DNA of 20,025 nucleotides from Amphimedon queenslandica (lineage: Eukaryota; Porifera; Demospongiae; Haplosclerida; Niphatidae). Shown one piece after another: positions 12,374 through 20,025 of the stretch. The stretch lies in assembly GCF_000090795.2 (NCBI RefSeq), contig NW_003546391.1, positions 19,088-39,112 of the forward strand. Reading direction: 5' to 3'. Both the position numbers and the translations under genes were made by a program. How positions within the stretch are numbered: position 1 is the first letter of the stretch; each line of letters starts with the position of its first letter. Below the pieces are notes generated by a model, which ran no database searches, was not told the origin of the DNA, and worked only from the letters and a program-made list of their open reading frames with translations.

Positions 12374-12799
12374 ATGGCTCTTGTTCCTGGTCTAGGGATT
12401 GGTATTGGTCTCCTGGTATTGGTAATTGTATGGGCACTATCAATAGTAGCTGTAGTTATATTGGCATTCATACCAAAAGCTAGGTAAGACAATTATTAAA
12501 AATAAAATTTAGATCTTTATATATACATAATTTCCCTCTTTTATGTTAATAGATATGGTATCCCTGTTGTTTTATTGATCCTCGTGTTGGCAAATCTAAT
12601 CCTTTTCCTCTACCCACGTTCCGACTCCAGTCAGCCCTCCCCCGCCATAGAAGACATTGATAATCTCTTTATTGTGCGTATCTCGTTGTTGCTCCTGATA
12701 GCGGTCAGTGTTGCTATCAGTTGCTCATTGATTGGCGCACTGCATTGGGCAGTCCCAATCCGTGCAAGACTTTTGCACAGTAAACAACAACAACAATAA
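12374..12799 (+). CDS. TMEM218: TMEM218, ciliary transition-zone membrane protein
   Basis: TMEM218 is a small multi-pass protein of the ciliary transition zone, linked in vertebrates to the TMEM67/TMEM231 module and to Joubert and Meckel ciliopathies. Two exons, 12374-12483 and 12553-12799, give 118 residues (human 115). Three hydrophobic spans are visible: about 7-33 after MALVPGLGIGIG, about 40-57 (VVLLILVLANLILFLYP), and about 83-107 (ISLLLLIAVSVAISCSLIGA). The loop after span 2, LYPRSD...EDIDNLFIVR, matches the human LFPRAG...VDDFFIGR arrangement. It ends in a glutamine run before TAA. It is paired head-to-head with CFAP68. Confidence 0.85.
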
Positions 12800-12852
12800 T
12801 AATAACAAGGAAAGGACAATGACAACTATATTTGTGACAAATCACTAGTTCT

Positions 12853-13997
12853 TTAGCTTTTCTTTTCTTTCCTTTTTTTCTTCATGGACCCCTCCTCTTT
12901 AATAATAATGATGATAATAATAATAATAAATATAAAATAAATAAATAAATAATCACTTACAATGAATCTAACAGCAAAATGAGTAGCTTCGGTCGACTTA
13001 TTAGTCTGTGCGGGAGCTGATATTTGTCCTGATGGGAGGACTCCAATGTGCGACCCCATCTCAGATGCACTCTCAAATACAGCATACTGCCCATTGGAAA
13101 TGGTAGCATAGAAGTCACAGTCTTTGCCACCTTGACCCTGAGGGGATGCAGCAAAGAAATGAAAGATATACAATATCCTTATTGAAATTGACTCACAACC
13201 CACTTAGGCCCCAAAGTCAACTTAGCACATTCTGTGTACAAGTCAGCAATGCCTTCAATTTATAGTTTAGCTGCTTACATTCCCAATGAAGTATCCTCTG
13301 TTAATGGCAAGGAAGTATTGGGGCTGATACACATTATGGAGTCTGATAGTGTTTGGGATACTGCCCTGAAGTATCATGAAATGACCTATAAAGATTATTA
13401 AACGTTAATAAGGTTGTACTAATAGTAAAGGTATGTCTGGAACTGACATAATTGTTTATACTGTAGCAATGAAACTATTACAAATAGCTGCACTATGATC
13501 TATTATGTTGGGTGGATTGACACTTTAGAGATAAAGGTGTAAATAATAACGTGAACAGGATAAGCCAATGTTTACATATTGGAATCTACACTAGGATTAG
13601 TCATGAGTAAATAAATGATTAAACTGATTTATTGCACCACTTAATACTACGAATTAAGAATATCACTCACAAGGAGATGCCTTTGGTCCTCCCTCTCCAT
13701 AGCAATCCACTGCACCAGTCTCTGTCACACGGAGACACTTCCCGCCAAGCTTTGAAGTCAACTGGACGACATTACCAGGCCTGAGTCTATCCTGCATGAT
13801 GAACATGTTGCAATGTATTATATATTGATGCCATAATAAATATAAAAGTGTATTGCTTACACCAATGGTGAGATTCATCCCATCATCAACAACTCTTTGT
13901 ATATCTTTCCCGGCATCATTTAAGGCCTTCTCTATGTTTCCCTAAAAGCAAAAATAACAGGAAAGCTAAAGAAAAAGCTACTAACCAGAAAGGACAT
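12853..13997 (-). CDS. FGF-like beta-trefoil protein without signal peptide
   Basis: Six exons on the minus strand (13997-13986, 13941-13861, 13791-13671, 13385-13279, 13137-12961, 12894-12853) with consistent phases give 179 residues. An in-frame TGA lies upstream of the ATG, so MSFL is the start. Residues 5-30 look like an amphipathic helix; 36-166 form a trefoil-like domain. Residues 102-125, GYFIG...DCDFYA...Y, fit the FGF family signature (G-x-[LI]-x-[STAGP]-x(6,7)-[DE]-C-x-[FLM]-x-E-x(6)-Y) in exact spacing, with Phe for Leu/Ile and Ala for Glu. Earlier FGF-like blocks are RLHNVYQPQYFLAINRGYF; later ones are HIGVLPSGQ and STEATHF, like the FGF C-terminal strand. The tail KKKRKEKKS is basic. 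With no signal peptide it resembles FGF1/2 or the intracellular FGF11-14 group. It could instead be another trefoil (IL-1- or fascin-like). A different acceptor for exon 6 would end the protein in RRGP. Confidence 0.6.
12901..12953. repeat. AT-rich (AAT)n/(AAAT)n microsatellite in the FGF-like gene's last intron
   Basis: AAT and AAAT runs fill nearly the whole 66-bp intron. On the coding strand this reads as an isoleucine-rich open frame. Confidence 0.8.
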
Positions 13998-14109
13998 TTT
14001 GGAAAATAAAATGACTCAGTCAGCTGTGGTCGTGGCTATTAACTTGAGCCCCACCCATGAGCAGTACTCCCACGCTTACTTCAGCTGATATCAGTGTCTC
14101 ATATCATAG
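13998..14109. promoter_or_regulatory. Bidirectional promoter of the FGF-like gene and the GPR157-like receptor
   Basis: The 112 bases between start codons hold GGTCGTGGC near 14028 and GAGCCCCACCCA near 14046, CACCC-like boxes shared with other promoters in the window. No X-box or TATA box is seen. Confidence 0.6.
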
Positions 14110-15368
14110 ATGGAGAGTGACAATTCCTCGGCAGAGATTCCCATATCCGAGCCACCTTACTGTGTTGGTGGGCATCTCAATATCATTCCTGGTTATATCA
14201 GAGTGATTGCTGCTATCACATGCGCTCTCTCCATACTGGGAGCAGCCCTTATCATCTTATCTTATGTCTTCTTCAAGGACCTGAGGAATAAAGCCAGGGA
14301 GGTTATAGTCCACATCTCTGCTATGGACCTCCTAACGGTGGCAGCAAACCTTTTTGGGATTATAATAAATTTTGACTCTCATCTCTATCATGAGGACCCA
14401 CTTGTACTCCCCCCACACTACGAGACTTACAACACTCTATGCAAAGGCCAGGCCACAATAGCAGTGTTTGGTAACCTCTCCTCAGTCCTATGGACAATAG
14501 CCATAGCCGTCTACTTTTACATATGCATAATGACAGACAACAAGAAAACTGCTAAACGATCTCTTTATTTCTTTTACTTGATCTGCTATGGACTCCCACT
14601 CTTAATAGTGGTCTGGTTCCTGCCCACTGGTAAACTAGGGTATGCACCTGTTGGGGGATCAGGCTGGTGCTCTTTTGTAATTGACTCAAATCCAACTGAG
14701 AAATTAGATTCGAGTAAGAAATTAGATTCAAGGGATATTATTACACTGTTCTTTGGTAACAGTCTTTGGATGTATGTTTCGTTTATCATCATACCTTTCA
14801 TATGTATCTCACTTTTAGTGTATCTTAGACTAAAAGTAAGTGCATCAGCTTAATAAAAAAAAACCTCTTTTACTATTATTAAAATATAGACAAAAAAGAA
14901 GGAAATTTCAAATCAAGATAAACTCAGGATGAACATGATAGAAGTGAAGCTATTGGCAGTACCAATCATATTTGTATTCCTGAGAATATGGAGTGAGCTC
15001 CTTGGAATCATTACAGTGTACTCTAATAATAAATCTTGCACACTTGTAACAATTCTGCTAGTCCTAGGGGTAAGTGTTGTATCCATTACCATGTATGTTA
15101 TCTTTAAACAAACAAACACCTTTCTATAACTCATGAGTCATGACACTATTTCTCTCCTATTAAGGGAATCGGTGACTCTGGGCAAGGCTTCTTTAATGCT
15201 TTGATTTTCTGTCTGTTAAATGCTAAAGTTCGAAGTGCTTATTTCAAGTGCATTAAAAAGAGCTACAAGGCTTGCAAGACTTGGAAGTGTGAGAAGATAG
15301 AAATGAAAAGTCGATTGATTGTTAACCCTGATGAAATTGATACCGATCAGGCTTCGACACAAGAATAG
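14110..15368 (+). CDS. GPR157: GPR157-like seven-transmembrane receptor
   Basis: GPR157 belongs to a receptor group related to Dictyostelium cAMP receptors; the mouse protein is ciliary and signals through Gq. Three exons (14110-14835, 14890-15069, 15165-15368) give 369 residues (human 335). Seven hydrophobic spans can be placed; the first is near 28-51. Family features include DLRNKAREVIVHISAMDLLT, C110 before TM3, SSVLWTIAIAVYFYICI, GYAPVGGSGWC, LWMYVSFIIIPFICISLLVY, VKLLAVPIIFVFLRIWS and the TM7 block GIGDSGQGFFNALIFCLL, all in human GPR157 order. The tail is Lys/Cys-rich then acidic. The stretch DSSKKLDSRD in the second extracellular loop holds a short duplicated KLDS motif. A polyadenylation-like ATTAAA follows at about 15374. 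It is head-to-head with the FGF-like gene. Confidence 0.85.
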
Positions 15369-15608
15369 CATTATATTAAAGAGATTTGTTATAAGTAAGA
15401 AACTATAACACAAGTATCTTATCTTGTTGCTTTGTAAACATATTTTAAAGAATTGAACACTGTTAATAATACTTGTTTTTTATGTCTTTGGTATAAATTC
15501 ATTGAAAGACAAACACATGATACACATTGAATGAGAATGTTTGAAAAACAAAACAATATACAATCAAAGAGGAGAAAGAGAGAAAGTAAGAGAGATGAGA
15601 AGTGTATG
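15369..15608. other. Convergent intergenic gap between GPR157-like and U2AF1 genes
   Basis: These 240 bases carry the two 3' ends. I see no gene. A long minus-strand open frame from 15856 to 15419 runs through the last U2AF1 exons, an intron and this gap in the wrong frame. Confidence 0.6.
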
Positions 15609-16679
15609 TCACTTGTAATGTGGAGGAGAGGTTGACCGAGACCGTCGATTACTTCGATTCTGAAACGGCGACCTTTGTCTGTCCCTGCTCCGCGAGCGAC
15701 TCCTTCTATGTCTATCATTACTACTACTACTGCCGCTGTATAGAAAACGTCTAAAAATAAAATAAATATAAAAATTATCAAGAATATTCTCTTTACTTTA
15801 GTTCTCGAGATATTGGCTTGAGATGCATAAAATTGCAAAAGCCTCCGCGAGTGCATTCCCTGTTACACGATAAACAGTTCAAGTGACAATCAGGCGAGTC
15901 TTACCCCATGTCATACTGTCTGCAACACGCCTCCTTAAAGTCGGTCACCGGAGAGAGTTCGGCGTGTATCGGGTGCCCGTTGAACCAGCGGTTGTTGAGC
16001 GACTGGACGGCTTTCTCGGCATCTTCCTCAAAACGAAACTGGATATATGCTGTGTGGATTATAAGAGAAGAGTTATATATGACAGACCTTGATGTAGACA
16101 TTTCCAACAAGATGATCACCCAAGTTATCACACACATTCATTTTTTCAATGGGGCCATACTAGGAGAGAGAAGGAGAGTGTGCGTATGTACAGTATAGGT
16201 ATAGAGAGGGAAGGGGTAATGTGTCAGGAGGGAGTAGGCAAACACAACGTAATTAATGTGTTTACTTTCTCTTCGCATTCAATAAAGACATCTTCAAAGA
16301 ACTCTTCGTAATGAGCCTGCTCAACTTCAGGACTTACAGCTAGGAATGAAACTGAAATGATCAATGTATTTCAATACTAGCGTACTCATTAAGCCACTGG
16401 GGTTCTGCGTTGAATTGTTGGGGTTCTGGTACATATTCTGAAGTACAATAGTCTGATGTTACAAAAATATAAAATACTTTGAATGCTTTCCTTATAAACC
16501 CACTTGACTAAAAGTTGGTTTGTTGTGGAGTCTTGAGCATCTTTCTCCGTGTCTGCAGGCTCCGATTTTAAAATAGAATGAACAATTGACTCTAAGCAGA
16601 ACATACAAGGCATCATACAACAATCTTGTACTTACTTGTCTTTTTCTGTACCAAAAATAGATGCTAAATACTCCGCCAT
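15609..16679 (-). CDS. U2AF1: U2AF1 (U2AF35), 3' splice-site recognition factor
   Basis: U2AF1 is the small subunit of U2AF and recognises the AG of 3' splice sites in the nucleus. Eight exons on the minus strand (16679-16636, 16591-16504, 16452-16386, 16339-16266, 16159-16088, 16038-15905, 15859-15797, 15750-15609) give 227 residues (human 240). The N-terminus [20 protein letters not shown] matches human. Zinc finger 1 is C18-x8-C27-x5-C33-x3-H37, with Ser34, the human S34F site. The central homology domain has [28 protein letters not shown] and [21 protein letters not shown]. Zinc finger 2 is C154-x7-C162-x5-C168-x3-H172; Gln156 matches human Q157. A short RS-rich tail ends in PPHYK. The exon 4 acceptor is ambiguous: 16339 is used here, and an upstream AG also keeps frame, adding three residues. 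It is head-to-head with TBCC. Confidence 0.95.
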
Positions 16680-16741
16680 GTTGACACATGGACATTTGGT
16701 CACGCCTCTTTTTCTTGAGAGCATTGGTCACGCCCATCACA
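16680..16741. promoter_or_regulatory. Bidirectional promoter of U2AF1 and TBCC, 62 bp
   Basis: The start codons lie only 62 bases apart. GGTCACGCC occurs twice (near 16698 and 16724), an element of the CACCC/GC-box kind. With so little room, the 5' leaders must be very short or overlap. Confidence 0.65.
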
Positions 16742-19071
16742 ATGGCGTCAGTCAGTGAAGAGCAAAATGATGCCTTAAAAATAGCCATTGAAAAGAGGAG
16801 AGAGGAAACTCATAAAGCAGAAGAAACTCAAGATTATTTTGAGGCAGAGTTTGCCACAAAGAAGAAGGAAGTTGATGGTCAATATTTAAATTAATTATTT
16901 TAAATTTTTTAAGTTTATTATATTTTTTATAGACTTAGTAGCTTCAATCCCTCAAACCCCAAAGGAATCTTTAAAAGATACTTTTGCTGAAATTTCCAAA
17001 AAGCTTAATGGACTAACAAAGCTAATATCTGACTCATCACTTTTTATAGCACCATTCACTGTCAAGACATACCACCGAGTGAGACAAAAATATTATTTTA
17101 TTTATTTACTTATTAACTTTATGAATAGACAAACAATATGTCAATGTGTAATTCTGTATGAAATAATAATTATATTAGGCATCTCGTTTCTCTCTAGAAA
17201 GTATTTGAACTCCAACAGTTAGTAAATAAGAGTGAGGAAGAGTTGCTCCCAAAGCAGAAGTTTTCTTTTAAATCTCGTACAAAGAAGACTGCAACTTCAA
17301 AGACGTCTGATAAGGTTATTGATCCTCTACCAGAACTAGGGACTAGTGCATTTACTGCTTCAAATGCTGTTGTTGTGAAAGAAAGGAATGACAGTACCAT
17401 TGACTTACAGGTACTTATTTACTTGTAATGTTACTATTAGTTTTCATGCATGCAATTTTTCATGCCAAAAATGGCTGTGAATCTTTAGCATCAATACTTT
17501 TATGCTGCATAGAAAGTTTAACTATTTTCAATAGCAAATTCTTCAGTCATCATAAGTTCATAAGCTGGGTTTCTCACAGGATTTTGGCATAGTGTTCAGC
17601 CCTTTTTAGTGAATTTTAAAGTTGGTCAAAATCAAAAATGTGATGATCAAAGTCCCTGTACTATAGTACAGGGTTTTTGGCCAAATTTTGCCAAAAATGA
17701 CTAAGAGAAAATTCTCCATTTTTATAATTTTTCCTGATACATATACATGTTTTTGTGTTCCATAGAAAGTTTGAGCTGATTTCGACCATAATTGGATTTT
17801 TTATGAATTTTTTGAGTTGCTCAAAAATCGGACCAAACTCCCTGTACTATAGTACAGGGTCTTTGACCAAATTTCGTCAAAAATGACTAGGAGAGAATTC
17901 TCCATTTTTATAATTTTTTTTGATACATATACATTTTTTATGTTGTGTAGCAAGTTTGAGCTGATTCCGATTAAAATTAGATTTTTTATGATTTTTTAAA
18001 GCTACTCAAAAATCGAACCAAAGTCCCTGTACTATAGTACAGGGTTTTTGACCAAATTTCATCAAAAATGACTAGGAGAGAATTCTCCATTTTAATAATT
18101 TTATCTGATGCATATACATGTTTTTATGTTGTGTAGCAAGTTTGAGCTGATTCCAATTAAAATTAGATTTTTTATGAATTTTTAAAATTTGCTAAAAAAT
18201 CTGGCAAAATTCCTTAATTTATAGTGACAATAAAAGAAATGGGTTTTTGCTTGTCACAGATTTGTGACAATGGACCAAATGGGCTTCTTTACAAAATTTG
18301 TCAAAATTTTCTACCAAAATTCTTAATTTTATTTGAGGAAACCCTAGGACTATAGCTACATGCTGCTTCCACTGCTTTGTAGGTATAATTGTATTAGTTC
18401 TGTGTACCACTATAATCTTGTTACTGGTGTTTTTGTTTACTGTTCTATGATTGCATTATGGTTCCTAATGTGTAGCCTTCAGAAGTTAATGGCTCTGATG
18501 TCGTTTTTTCTGATTTGTCTTCGTGCACTGTTAGAATATATGGCACTCCAGGAGCTCTGACCATCAGTAAATGCACAGGCACAAAGTAATGAGCCTTCAA
18601 TAAACCATTACTCTAAAACCTGATTAGGATATTATCTGGTCCCATTCAGAGATCAATCTTTGTCGAAGACTGCAGCAATTCTCATTTCGTTGTGTCTTGT
18701 CAGCAAGTAAGAGCTTTCATTGAACTGCTTGTCACATTATTATATGTGTCTGTAGCTTCGTGTACACTCAACCACCAACTCAGTATTCTATCTCCATGTT
18801 ACTAGTCGGCCTATAATTGAAGATTCAAAGGGACTCCAGTTTGCCCCTTACAACTGGTCCTATCCGGATTATAATGATCATCTACTTGTAAGGAAAAAAG
18901 TTTTTATGTAGAGTATTTCTCACTTTGTTACCTTTGTAGCTATCAGGGCTGTCGCCTGAAGTCAATAACTGGGATAAAGTTAATGATTTTAATTGGCTTT
19001 CATCCAAAGAACATTCACCAAACTGGTCAATCTTGCCACAGGCTCATAGAGAGTCAAACTTGGGGGAATAA
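16742..19071 (+). CDS. TBCC: TBCC, tubulin-folding cofactor C
   Basis: TBCC is the GTPase-activating cofactor that releases folded alpha/beta-tubulin from the TBCC-TBCD-TBCE supercomplex. Seven exons (16742-16877, 16933-17078, 17198-17410, 18476-18585, 18628-18706, 18756-18887, 18940-19071) give 315 residues (human 346). Residues 1-110 are a helical spectrin-like tubulin-binding region ([16 protein letters not shown]). [12 protein letters not shown] leads to a linker, then the C-CAP/TBCC beta-helix: [75 protein letters not shown] and SPNWSILP. The catalytic arginine finger is R230 in CQQLR, with the CQQ and LR halves split by intron 5. I chose the ATG at 16742; an in-frame ATG at 16688 lies in the shared promoter. 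Intron 3 is about 1.07 kb because of a tandem repeat. Confidence 0.95.
17460..18235. repeat. 185-bp tandem repeat array with 20-bp palindrome in TBCC intron 3
   Basis: Three units of 185-186 bp plus a diverged first copy. Each full unit holds GTAG(C/A)AAGTTTGAGCTGATT, a TTTTTATGAATTTTT block, AAAAATCGGACCAAA, the perfect palindrome CCCTGTACTATAGTACAGGG (17654-17673, 17840-17859, 18025-18044), ATGACTAGGAGAGAATTCTC and TGATACATATACATG. Core positions are 17763, 17948 and 18134, with a diverged one at 17510. Confidence 0.9.
18251..18270. repeat. Short hairpin sequence in TBCC intron 3
   Basis: TTGTCACA and TGTGACAA form perfect 8-bp arms around a GATT loop, just past the end of the tandem array. 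It could be a remnant of the repeat element's edge. Confidence 0.6.
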
Positions 19072-19212
19072 TAATTAATCTTTCTTTTTAAAAAATGCTA
19101 TTTTTATGTATGTGTGCATGTGGGTATGCCTAACCTATAGTCACTATAATGTGTTAATATTGTCAAACCCTATTATCCTACTCAGTTCACTTAGTTCATG
19201 AATAATAAACTT
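19072..19212. other. Convergent gap between TBCC and the right-edge gene
   Basis: These 141 AT-rich bases carry both 3' ends; nothing else is seen. Confidence 0.6.
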
Positions 19213-20025
19213 TTAATGGTTCTGCTTAGTCTCTTCTCTGTTAGTCATTGTCAGTTTCTTGTTTTTGAATTTTCTGTAGAAATAGTACCCAATAATGACT
19301 CCTACCACGATCAGGATGATACCCAAGAATAGGGATGGGTAGAAGACAAGATCGTACCATTTGAACAAACTGATGTTCACAAAGTGTATCCCTACACACG
19401 TTCCAGTCAGACGCATCATGACACAGAACGAGTCTCTGTCCTGGTGTATGACAGGATCAAATCGACTGCGTATAGTCAGGGTTGATACTGTGCCTGTTCG
19501 AAGTGTCGTCGTATCAATTGCAAGAGCATTTGTGGCTTCATAGTCATAACCAGTCGAGTTATACTCTATTGTATTGATGTAGGAGCAACTTGGATCGTCT
19601 TCACAACGAATGAAATAATATGAATTTACTGTTATGTTTAGGACAGCTGGCATATCTGGCATTACTTCTATGCAGTAGATGTTTTCTGGGGGGCTAGCAC
19701 AGGCAATGCGATTGAAATTTGATTCTTCGTTTTCTCTGGCATCAGCCTGTGAGACAAAAAGGAAGATTCTTAATGGGCTGCAGATTCTTGAAGTACAATT
19801 GGGATTGACAGTGAAGGTGACGGTCGAACTTCGAATGTAATATTGGTCGTTTCGATTAACTGGCGATCTGTTAGTTGTGATGGTGCTCTCGTTTTTGAGT
19901 ACAATATTCCTGCAGTCAACAAGCAGAGCTTGTCCAGTACATGATCCAGCACCTAATAATGATAGCTTGATGCTCCTCAGCCAATATATGAGGCTTGTCT
20001 CTTGCGTATAAAGAACTGTATCATT
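19213..20025 (-). CDS. Single-pass membrane protein of unknown family, C-terminal part (runs off the right edge)
   Basis: One frame is open without a stop from the right edge to TAA at 19213, 270 residues, with no intron needed. The ectodomain has many cysteines and several N-glycosylation sequons (in KNESTI, NPNCTS, LNITVN, EYNSTG and VNISLF). A single hydrophobic span, LFLGIILIVVGVIIGYYFY, is followed by a basic stop-transfer stretch RKFKNKK and a short tail ending in TKQNH. This fits a type I surface protein. I do not recognise the ectodomain family. The 5' end, including any signal peptide, lies outside the window. An acceptor-like CAG before GCTGATGCC (about 19749) leaves open an alternative splice, but the frame is open across it. 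Confidence 0.7.
   Translation of the reverse strand, partial: NDTVLYTQETSLIYWLRSIKLSLLGAGSCTGQALLVDCRNIVLKNESTITTNRSPVNRNDQYYIRSSTVTFTVNPNCTSRICSPLRIFLFVSQADARENEESNFNRIACASPPENIYCIEVMPDMPAVLNITVNSYYFIRCEDDPSCSYINTIEYNSTGYDYEATNALAIDTTTLRTGTVSTLTIRSRFDPVIHQDRDSFCVMMRLTGTCVGIHFVNISLFKWYDLVFYPSLFLGIILIVVGVIIGYYFYRKFKNKKLTMTNREETKQNH

Noticed and set aside
12262-12483. Open frames on both strands over the TMEM218 first exon
   Set aside because: The frame starting at 12374 gives the TMEM218 N-terminus and joins exon 2 in phase; the others lack homology and phase support.
15419-15856. 145-residue minus-strand open frame
   Set aside because: It runs through the last U2AF1 exons and an intron in the wrong frame. 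The RS-tail frame is supported by homology and splice phases.
16688-16741. Longer TBCC N-terminus from the ATG at 16688
   Set aside because: It would fill the whole 62-base shared promoter with U2AF1 and adds a sequence unlike any TBCC; the ATG at 16742 is preferred.
17460-18235. CRISPR-like array
   Set aside because: The repeats are 185-bp tandem units whose intervening sequences are also similar to each other, inside a eukaryotic intron. There are no unique spacers and no cas genes.

Overview
The window looks like animal nuclear DNA from a compact, AT-rich genome, most likely a demosponge. Nine multi-exon genes can be reassembled with consistent splice phases. Introns are mostly 45-330 bp, and intergenic gaps are mostly 60-280 bp. 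The proteins are clear metazoan orthologues but diverged from vertebrates. The demosponge assignment is inference from gene style; no marker here fixes the species.

Layout, left to right. (1) The 5' part of a small secreted-protein gene (minus, runs off the left edge) with a TATA-like box. (2) A gap of about 1 kb holding a hAT-like MITE with a 5-bp target duplication. (3) The first seven exons of CFAP91 (minus), head-to-head with (4) COX15, heme A synthase (plus, nine exons). Their 121-bp shared promoter has two perfect RFX-type X-boxes. (5) CEP120 (plus, 17 exons). (6) TOMM40 (plus, six exons, one GC-AG intron). (7) CFAP68/C11orf1 (minus, three exons), head-to-head with (8) TMEM218 (plus, two exons), again with an X-box-like site between them. 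(9) A 179-residue FGF-like beta-trefoil gene (minus, six exons), head-to-head with (10) a GPR157-like seven-helix receptor (plus, three exons). (11) U2AF1 (minus, eight exons), head-to-head with (12) TBCC (plus, seven exons); one TBCC intron is swollen by a 185-bp tandem repeat built around a perfect 20-bp palindrome. (13) The 3' part of an unrecognised single-pass membrane protein (minus, runs off the right edge).

Functionally the window is rich in cilium, centriole and tubulin genes: CFAP91, CEP120, CFAP68, TMEM218, TBCC, and probably the GPR157-like receptor. They are mixed with mitochondrial genes (COX15, TOMM40) and a splicing factor (U2AF1). Four head-to-head pairs share promoters of 62-133 bp, and almost every promoter has a CACCC-like element. 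X-boxes occur only next to ciliary or centriolar genes. The most novel item is the FGF-like gene: it nearly matches the FGF family signature in exact spacing, has no signal peptide and ends in a basic tail.
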